Assembly: GCA_014281115.1 (NCBI GenBank)
Contig: JACONQ010000004.1
Location: 1,922,001-1,986,000, forward strand
Reading direction: 5' to 3'
Length of the DNA: 64,000 nucleotides
From: Laburnicola sp. R22_1
Lineage: Eukaryota; Ascomycota; Dothideomycetes; Pleosporales; Didymosphaeriaceae
Part shown: one piece after another, positions 56,981 through 64,000 of the stretch
How the letters are laid out: the number at the start of each line of letters is the position of its first letter
How positions within the stretch are numbered: position 1 is the first letter of the stretch
Position numbers and translations under genes: made by a program
Notes under the pieces: model-generated
Database searches by the model: none
Told to the model about the DNA's origin: nothing
The model's input: the letters and a program-made list of their open reading frames with translations, nothing else

Positions 56981-57423
56981 GTGGGTCATCCTAATTCGCG
57001 TGATGCTTCGAGGCCGGAATGGTTGATTCCGCATTTCAAGGCTACAATCGCGTTACTGACGGGGTATCGAGCAGAGCCGGTCCAACCGCCCAGCACCGTT
57101 GATATGCCGCGGTTAGCAATTTGCTGGCCGGGCGAGTGTGCCCTTGATGGGTTGGAATACGGAAGATTTGAGGCGGAAGATTGCGATGGAGAAGGCGTTA
57201 AATTTCTCGTGGAGAAGCGAAGCGACTTTGGCGACGGAGGATGGGCCAAATTGATCCCCGGAGCAGAGTGCCAAGTTGAGATTTTGCATGGTTGGGATCA
57301 TTTCGACATGATGGTAAGTGCTTTGACAAAGCAAAGCTTCCAGATACTGATCATGTTGCTTAGTACGAAGGCGGAGCCAAGTCGTTGAGTGACTTTCTGG
57401 CAAGAGCACTACTACATGGCTAA
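56981..57423 (+). pseudogene. C-terminal fragment of a PKS-type thioesterase
   Basis: The frame reads EWLIPHFKATIALLTGY, PRLAICWPGEC, FLVEKRSDFGDGGWAKLIPG and VEILHGWDHFDMM. After a 50-nt GT-AG intron (57314-57363) it ends YEGGAKSLSDFLARALLHG. This is the lid-to-catalytic-His end of the thioesterase found at the C-terminus of non-reducing fungal PKSs (family pattern WLLEKRTDFGPxGW... then GANHFSMM). The nucleophile GHSxGG half and the rest of a PKS are absent upstream. It cannot be catalytic alone, so it is called a fragment. It lies tail-to-tail with a broken FAD oxidoreductase. Confidence 0.65.
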
Positions 57424-57485
57424 AAGCCATCTGTGAGGGTGCGATTTAAGTTGTAGATTCTAAACATATGGAAGCATGGCCAGCC

Positions 57486-58938
57486 TTAAATCAAAGGATA
57501 CCATTGGTCGAAACGCTTGTAGGGGTCAAGTTTCCGCTTCAGTGCCGACAGTCTAGGGAGAGAATGTCCGTAGATGGTCGATAGACTCTCGTCACCGAAC
57601 CCGCTATTGATGTAGACGCTGTCTTGACCCAACCCGTCTGTAGCTTGCCAAAGTGCTCTTGCCCGCCGTTTGTAGCCTAGTGCTGTGGCATCAAATGAAG
57701 GATCGATGTAGGAGGCAGTCAAAGTAGCGTGGAATTTTACCGAGTGTCTCCAGGGAATGGCACTGGAAGCGTCTGACACGGCGCGAGCTTTATCGGTCGG
57801 ATAGGCATTCACCACCATGCTGCTGGCTGCAGCGCCCGGCTCTTTGACCAGATTGACCCATTCATTGTAGACGGTGCGCCACGTATCTGGTTCCATGCGT
57901 GCAAGGCCAGCACCCCAAGTCGGTTTCCGGCCACCCTTCTGGCAAGCAGCATCGGAGCCACTGTTCCAGGCCGTGTACGGCTTGACAGTCGTGGTGTTGG
58001 AGACCGGACCAGGTCGAACAAGGCCCTGAAAGCGTCGCTACCAGCAACGGCGGAGCCGTGATAGAAGAGGTTGGCGATGATGATCTGTGACTTTGTGGTG
58101 GGCTGGTTGACAAACAAAAGAGTCACTGCCATCTGGGCCCGAAGTGGGAGGTTCTGCATAGCCTGCACGACGGCCTCGAGTCGCGCAGGCGGGAATATGA
58201 GCGTGCTGGTCCAGGCTTGAGTGCAGCGGACCCAACAGGATGGGCGCGGAACACGGCCGAGGTGACGACCCAAAAGTTGGGGCCGGCACCGCGCATTGCA
58301 TATCAGAGTGCCGTGTCGGATGGTCTCACCGACCATGTGGAGAGACAACAACTCGTCCACACTGAGGCCAAACTGGCCCATGAGGTAGCCCACGCCACCG
58401 CCGAGCACAGCACCCAGCATGCCCACGCAGTTGCACGTGCCGGTAGCAACAAGGGCGCTGTTGGTAGCCGCGGCGGCGACCACGTCCGAAACCAGCGCAC
58501 CACCGCCGACCGTCACCTCGGTCCTGGCCGAGTTGAAGGTCACGGAACGGAGCCGGTCGAGCTGGATGACGATGCCATGGCGGTTAAGCGCAAAGGTCGA
58601 AGCCCAACCGTTGCCGCCGCTCTGCACCAGAAAGCCCACATGGGCGTCCACGGTCCATTTCACCTGCACATGGTCAGCATTTCGGCTTCTTGCTCAGTCG
58701 ATGCTGCTGGGTTTGGCCTCACTGTCACCTGGACATCCTTCTCGGTAGCGGCGTGTACAATGGCGCCAGGCTGCGGAGCGTTGTACTCACTCCAGCGAGG
58801 TGGTGGTACGCCCGTGGCGTCGATGCTGGCGCCAGGCGAGAGCAGCGTCGCAAGTGAGGATGTGTTGAAAGCAGCACTGGCCAGGAAGAAGTGACCGAAG
58901 TCAAGGCTGCCGAGGAGCCGGCGCGAAAGGGTTGCCAT
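57486..58938 (-). pseudogene. FAD-linked oxidoreductase (PCMH/BBE type) broken by frameshifts
   Basis: Minus-strand coding similarity starts MATLSRRLLGSLDFGHFF at 58938 and shows the FAD-binding PCMH blocks FLVQSGGNGWASTF and GTCNCVGMLGAVLGGGVGYL. Then come RGAGPNFWVVTSAVFRAHP in another frame, FPPARLEAVVQAMQNLPLRA back in the first, and TAWNSGSDAACQKGG in a third. It ends with a berberine-bridge (BBE) C-terminus (YINSGFGDESLSTIYG, then DPYKRFDQWYPLI). At least three or four small indels separate these pieces (near 58660, 58280, 58200 and 57990). The breaks are indels, not RIP stops. Relatives oxidise secondary metabolites; the GGNGW motif (Asn where many have His) belongs to a known fungal subgroup. 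As it stands it makes no full enzyme, unless the indels are assembly errors. Confidence 0.75.
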
Positions 58939-60340
58939 TGTCGTACCAACTCGCAGGCGATGTGACCACATATGTAGTGTAGCACGCCGTCGATGCTCTC
59001 GCGTACTGGCGTGTGCGGCACGGCACGAACCACCAAGAGTGCCCGTGGCGCGACCCCAACGCCGTATTTTGTCAGCCATCGGATCGTTCGGGGCCCTTAT
59101 TCGCACGGGATAGCAACCCTGGAGATCGTCCGCAGCAGAAGATTCCTCGACCCAGTCTTCTAAAAATGGGTTTCTTCTCCCACTTGATTAGCGAACCTTT
59201 ACTGGCCAGAACTCAAGAATCCACCAGCTTTTCGCTTGTACAAGTTGGTCGGTGACGGGCGCCATGGCATCGAAGTGGTCCTCGGTGCCTTCAGACAATA
59301 GTGCTAGCGGGCCAGGATCGGGTTTCTTTTCACCCGACTTTGTGTCAGCGACGACCTCGTCACCGACCGAGTATAGTGCAAGACGCCGGGGGTGGCACAA
59401 TGTTCTTCTTGTACATATCCAGCAGCGCTGGCGGGGGGCCACACGTAGGTCGTTTTGGTGCCTGATACAAGGGATATAGCGAGTGCACGTCAAGGCCAAG
59501 TTCGATGAGGCTAGCGGTGCCGAACAGTAGACCTGTATTGCATTCAAAGCATTGACGGATCATCCAGCGCAGCGGGATATGAGACAATCGGTGGCGGACG
59601 TTATTACCAACTGCTCCTCCGCCGATATCGGCTATATTCGATCAGCAGATATTCTCCGACGTGGTAACAATGAGCAGTGCTGGTTGAGAGGGCACGCCGA
59701 GTAAACTTACCATGCGCACCCATAAACCACACCTCTAAAACATTGGATTCTGTACGGTGCAACCCGTTGCTATCCTCGTACGCTTCGAAGAATGCTTCAA
59801 GTTTCTCTTGTTCAAGAACCGTCTCGGTGCGTCGATCCACACTGGCTCCATGCGTATCATCGTTAGGAAAGGGATCGGAATTGTCACCATTGTTCGATAC
59901 ATGGTGGGCGCGTCTCTTTATGTTCGCGTCATTGGATTGTGCCTTGCGACGAAAGATGCCCCCGGTCCTGGGCAATGTGTGATCGATAGGATCCTTATTC
60001 TTCACGTCTGGGTTTTGGTGTTGCCATTGACAGACTTTGAACTTCGACCTGTGTTCATCCAACACCATGACATGTCGAAAGTAGCGAACCGAGTTGGTCG
60101 GACTCTTGCTGAAGGTTAACTTTCTCGGGATGAAGCCCACGCTCGCCACGCAGTCCCACACACCGACATAATTAATATACGTCTACGTCGGTACAAAAGG
60201 TCCGCTTGAACTGCGCGCTCATCTTCCAACCATTGGGGGAGACGTCTTTGTAGAGGTCATAGGCGAAGTGGACTTGTGCGCCATTGCTGGCAGACAAGAG
60301 ACCGACCTTGTGCAACATGCCGGCGAGGCAACGAACGGTA

Positions 60341-60385
60341 CCGTGTTTCATCACCTGACGATCGGCCCCACCGGACGATCGATTT
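60341..60385. repeat. Left terminal inverted repeat, Fot1-like element 2
   Basis: About 45 bp, pairs with 62394-62438 with three mismatches; contains the inner palindromic pieces gacgatcgg and cgatcgat. Confidence 0.9.
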
Positions 60386-60438
60386 TCCGCCTCAACAGCC
60401 CAACTTCGGCACCTTTTGCAACGCTCTATACAACGAAT

Positions 60439-62279
60439 ATGGCCGAATTAAGTGCTGCTCTTAACTATTTGAGCTCGCTAAGCATCTCTGAGAAGCCTAA
60501 TTACACCAAAGTCGCTCAAAAATATAGCTGCGATCGCAATACGTTGTCGCGCCAGCATCGCAGGGTGCAGGGCACGCGCGACGCGCTGGCCAACAGCCAG
60601 CGCCTCCTCAACTCCCAACAGGAAACTAAGCTTCTATAATATATTGATGGCCTTTGCGAACGAGGATGACCCCCTACAAAGGAGATAATACGAAATTTCG
60701 CATCAGAAATAGCTGGGAAGCCTGCTAGCAAAAACTAGGTTAACCGATTTATACGACGCCACAAAGTCGACCTACTTTCGCACTGGACCTCTGGTATAGA
60801 CGCCTCACGTAAACGCGCCGACTCTGCCTTCAAGTACGCCCTATATTTCAAGCTCCTACGTAAAAAGATTGAGCAGTATAACGTGAACAAGCGCCACATG
60901 TACAATATAGATAAGAAGGGTTTCCTAATTAGGGTGCTGTCAAAAATAAAGCGTGTCTTCTCCTAATAGCGCTATAAGAGCGGCGGCATTAAACAAATGC
61001 TCCAGGACAGCAATCGCGAGTGGATTACGACGCTAGTATATATTTGCGCTAATAGAAGCTCTCTTACACCTTGCTTAATTTATTAAGCGCAGTCAAATAA
61101 TATATAAGACACCTAGTTACAAGATTTTAACAACTCCTCACACAAAGCTCTCTTTGCAGTATCACCAAGTAGATAGACAAATAACAATTTAGGCCTAGCA
61201 TAGGTTAAACAGGTGTTTGACAGGGAGACTAAGGCAAAGGCGCGCCGCGATTATCGTCTACTACTCCTTGACGGCCATGGATCGCATATTACAATGGAGT
61301 TTATTAACTACTACGATTAAAATAAGATCCTCCTAGCCATCTATCCACCTCATTCAACCCATACGCTCCAGCCGCTCGACGTCGCGCTATTTAAGCCTCT
61401 CAGCACTGCCTACTCTGCTAAACTTACTAAGTATTTAGATAAGTGCCAGGGCCTCTTAAGAGTCACAAAGCGCGACTTCTTCGCTATGTTTAAGAGGGCC
61501 TAGCAGTGCTCCTTCCAAGAAAATACGATCTGCAGCGCCTTTAAGGCCACTGGCCTAGTGCCTTTCAACCCCTAAGTAATCCTTCAGCGCTTTAATAATA
61601 TAGACCCAGAGCGGCCATCCTCAAGCGATAGCAGCTCTTCTGTACTTAGCGCTTCAGATTGGCGTAAAATTGAGAGACTCTTGCGCCAGGTTGTCGCTAA
61701 TACTTACACTGAGGGTCCCGGCAGCTCTCCCGCACTATGCACTCAATTTCAGTGCGCAACGCCCTCCTGAACCATGAAAATAAGCGTTTACGAGAAGCGC
61801 TAGCCCAGAAGAAGCGCCCTACGCAAGGAAAGCCTCTACTGCTTGAACCACCTACAAATTACGCTAGTGGCGCCATGTTTTGGTCCCCCACAAAGGTCAA
61901 GGAAGCTCGCCAACGCCAGGCACAAAAAGATCAGGAGGCAAAGGCTAAGGAGCAAGAGAAGGAGCAGAGGAAGGCTATCCAGGAGGAGCGGAGGCGTACA
62001 AAGGCTATACCAAAGGAGGAGCGCGCCCAGGGCCCTGGCGTCAACCCAGGCGCTTCGGGCACCAAAAGCAAGGCCCCCAAAGGCATCCAAGAAGCTCCTC
62101 TCCTACTCCAAAACACCTCCAAGGTGACGTGTAAGGGCAAGGAGAAGGCTATTACACCTCCTTTAATTGATGAGGAGGATGTAGAGTACAACTTTTCATC
62201 TATTGTAGATGTGGTGCCTACGCCAGCGCGTACACGCCGGGGTCGCTCTTTACGGCTCCCTGAGCGTTATCGCACCTAA
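60439..62279 (+). pseudogene. Fot1/pogo-type transposase with stops and an indel
   Basis: The ATG at 60439 opens an intact N-terminal helix-turn-helix region (MAELSAALNYLSSLSISEKP, then DRNTLSRQHRRV). After about 65 codons TAA/TAG stops appear. DDE landmarks are readable: MYNIDKKGFL, then LLLLDGHGSHITMEFINYY and YPPHSTHTLQPLDVALFKPL, with all three catalytic-type Asp positions still present. A frame change near 61740 precedes an open C-terminal stretch to 62279 (GAMFWSPTKVKEARQ, then a Lys/Glu-rich tail). It is less damaged than element 1. Confidence 0.88.
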
Positions 62280-62393
62280 TAAAGTATCGCGATTGTCTCC
62301 TATGCCCCTCAAAAGCTCTCCACCAAAAATCTAGCCTGTATACAATTTGTATTGCGTTGTACAGCTTCAAAAGTTGTACGCACGGGCCCTGCC

Positions 62394-62438
62394 AAATCGA
62401 TCGTCAGGTGGGGCCGATCGTCGGGTGATGAAACATGG
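62394..62438. repeat. Right terminal inverted repeat, Fot1-like element 2
   Basis: Pairs with 60341-60385 with three mismatches; followed by the TA duplication. Confidence 0.9.
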
Positions 62439-62632
62439 TATATGCACCACGCGAGAAGCCGGAGGCAGATTTTATCGCCTTCGCGGTAGTTTTGCATGAG
62501 GAATCGATAGGCATCTTTGATGTGAATTTGTTGGATCGTTGAGATCCTTAGTCGAAAGTTGAGGCAATTGTTGATTGTAACTATTGAGCTATGGGAGCCC
62601 CGTATACTCCTGAGTAGAGCACGGGCCAAAGC

Positions 62633-62686
62633 GCTGACGTAATCACAGCACCGCTGACGTAATCACAGCACCGCTGACGTAATCAC
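62633..62686. repeat. 20-bp tandem repeat carrying TGACGTAA sites
   Basis: gctgacgtaatcacagcacc is repeated at 62633-62652 and 62653-62672, and a partial third copy reaches 62686. Each unit contains TGACGTAA, a CRE/ATF-like bZIP binding core. It lies upstream of the surviving 5' piece of the DUF2235 remnant. Confidence 0.85.
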
Positions 62687-63059
62687 CTAAAATCCGTCAC
62701 AGAATTCCTAGGCCGCTACCCACTGCAAAGTGTCAGAATTCATGGTGACATTGAAAAACCACTTCGTGAGTTAGATTTATAGCTAACACGTTGTTGAAAA
62801 ACGCCGAATTTTACCAATGCCTCAGTCTGGACTGTTGTCTGGAAGCAACAAGGCTGCATGTGCCGTACAACGACGTTTACTCACTTGCCATTGTTGAGGC
62901 CTCCTTTATCATACGTCCCGATTCCAGATTGATAGTAGGTGACTTGTTGGTCAGGTTTGTGCTTTTTTAAGCTTTAGCCTCTTGATTTGTCATTCTTTGG
63001 CCCACTAAAGTAGAATTACCGTTGGGAGCTAGATAGGCTGTTAGCCCTATCCAATGCAG

Positions 63060-63653
63060 CACTAGTCAAGCGCAATCGCTTCCTCATACTATACGCAGAC
63101 GCTCGAGGCCGTGTCACAGCCAATTATATCACAATGGGGTTCCGTACAGCTAGTATACATCCGTACAACCCTAGAAAGGTCCTCAATTCTTCACAACTAC
63201 CGTGCAATCAGAAGGTTATAGTACCTCTAACAACTCTAAGCCCACCCCAGAAGCGCAAGCGATCACCCATAGTTCGTACACCATCTAGACCTCAAGAGAT
63301 ACCCTGTCTATTGGCAAATCTGGCAGATGGACAAGGATCTAGGGCGCAACGGCGGGTAGAGAAGGCGCTAATAAAGGGTTAGTCGCAGCAATCGACCGAG
63401 CTGGCTGCAGCCAAGGCGCGTATTGCCAGACTTGAGGCTCAAGTCGAGAATCTAAAGCCCAATAAACGCACGAAGGTTAAAGTAGACCTCAATGTCAGCT
63501 TTGCAGGGCTTGACGATATTAAGATTGCATAGGAGTGGTCACAGAAGGCTTTGGCAAAGGATGGGCTTCGCCAAGGCTGTGGAGCGACGACGAGGTCCGC
63601 CAGAGGTCGTAGACGAGGCGGGCAACAGGGAAAATTATCTGGATGGCTTGGTA
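63060..63653 (+). mobile_element. C-terminal fragment of a third DDE (pogo-like) transposase
   Basis: Reading KRNRFLILYADARGRVTANY, then MGFRTASIHPYNPRKVLNSS, a basic linker (PQKRKRSPIVRTPSRPQE) and a short coiled coil after one stop (AKARIARLEAQVENLKP). This is the C-terminal pattern of fungal CENP-B-type DDE transposases (GFRxxGIxPxNPxKVLxSS). The DDE core upstream is not recognisable, and no matching inverted repeat was found on the left. It is a truncated, inactive fragment. Confidence 0.7.
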
Positions 63654-63660
63654 GGCTGAC

Positions 63661-64000
63661 TAGCTTTGTTTTTAAATAGTTTTGAAAGTTAAAACATGAA
63701 AAATTGCTATACAGAATACAATTTTGATGAGGAGGTTGCCTATTCGGGCGCGTGCGCCATAGGTGGGGTGCGCCATAAGTTAGGTCAGTGGGGCGGCTTA
63801 TCTCTTTATCTATCTAACAGGTCCTTGCGTTATGCCTAGACTCTCCGCACCTCCCATAGCAGTATTATGTTAAGGGACCTGCCTCTCCCTTACCACTACC
63901 TCGCGCCCTTTTTAACAACTTCACCCTAATAAAAGGGCTTTCTACTCCCAAATCTACTCCCTAAGCAAAGCCTAGTATCCTACCTTTCTAAATGCGCTTT
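63661..64000. other. Degenerate terminal segment
   Basis: No gene seen. An AT-rich stretch is followed by gtgcgccataggtggggtgcgccataagt, in which gtgcgccata occurs twice, possibly near the 3' end of the transposase remnant's element. The last 200 bp show RIP-like composition. Confidence 0.4.

Larger units (their letters stand above)
60341..62438 (+). mobile_element. Second Fot1/pogo-like DNA transposon, inside the DUF2235 gene
   Basis: 2098-bp element with about 45-bp terminal inverted repeats differing at three positions (60341-60385 and 62394-62438; outer bases CCGTGTTTCATCACC and, from the right end inward, CCATGTTTCATCACC). TA is duplicated at 60339-60340 and 62439-62440. The terminal sequence is unrelated to that of element 1, but the transposases share C-terminal blocks, so these are two families of the same clade. 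Confidence 0.93.
59188..62560 (-). pseudogene. DUF2235 gene split by a transposon and frameshifted
   Basis: Minus-strand pieces in order: DAYRFLMQNYREGDKICL (about 62540-62470), a GFSRGAY nucleophile-elbow motif reached only after a 2-nt loss, then the transposon. Beyond it lie VRCLAGMLHKVGLL (60340-60300), VWDTVASVG-type WDCVASVGFIPRKLTF (about 60150), LEVWFMGAH, an 86-nt intron and IPLRWMIRQCFECNTG. A further frame change at a run of five G (59387-59391) leads to RRLALYSVGDEVVADTKS and a normal end. These are hallmark blocks of DUF2235 alpha/beta hydrolases, a family of largely unknown role in fungi. The N-terminal third is not found. Removing one TA copy and the element joins GAYT to VRCLAG in frame. 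Confidence 0.8.

Noticed and set aside
1..64000. CRISPR arrays, bacterial operons or phage
   Set aside because: Spliced genes, RIP and eukaryotic families throughout; no spaced palindromic repeat array was found.

Overview
This is a 64 kb piece of nuclear chromosome from a filamentous ascomycete (Pezizomycotina, most likely a dothideomycete). The evidence is: GC-balanced genes with short 45-140 nt introns; typical fungal families (highly reducing PKS, FSH-type hydrolase, ABCB pump, DUF8021 proteins, LCL2, NOP10); and AT-rich transposon relics full of in-frame TAG/TAA codons, as left by repeat-induced point mutation (RIP). Gene models were made by hand-splicing GT-AG introns; for most multi-exon genes the summed exons divide by three and join family-typical sequence.

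Layout. 1-3821: RIP-degraded Copia retrotransposon ending in a 318-bp 3' LTR. 4211-21892: a candidate polyketide cluster, with a highly reducing PKS (minus strand, 8 exons, 2307 aa), a divergent LovG-like hydrolase, a 14-exon ABCB exporter and a secreted serine beta-lactamase-like protein. 21893-24640: repeats and a short-chain dehydrogenase gene whose 3' half is destroyed by RIP. 24797-33565: DUF8021 secreted protein, AT-hook protein, DapA-family aldolase, a broken second DUF8021 copy and a large putative GPI-anchored wall protein. 35119-49190: conserved genes (CASTOR-like ACT protein, NOP10, LCL2, a coiled-coil protein, an MCT-type transporter) plus a small secreted protein; a Fot1/pogo-like transposon with perfect 48-bp inverted repeats sits in the NOP10-LCL2 promoter. 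50736-55857: F-box-like protein, a protein kinase with C-terminal repeats, and a hypothetical gene. 56981-64000: a gene graveyard, with a PKS thioesterase fragment, a frameshifted FAD oxidoreductase, a DUF2235 gene split at a TA by a second Fot1-like element, and a third transposase remnant.

How it may work together (inference): the PKS would build an unmethylated reduced chain, the FSH hydrolase may release or edit it, and the ABCB pump may export it. The secreted beta-lactamase-like enzyme may act outside the cell. No pathway-specific transcription factor is visible. Two copies of a roughly 150-bp hairpin-ended repeat (a MITE-like family) lie upstream of secreted-protein genes. The two main transposon insertions with readable ends are both flanked by TA duplications.
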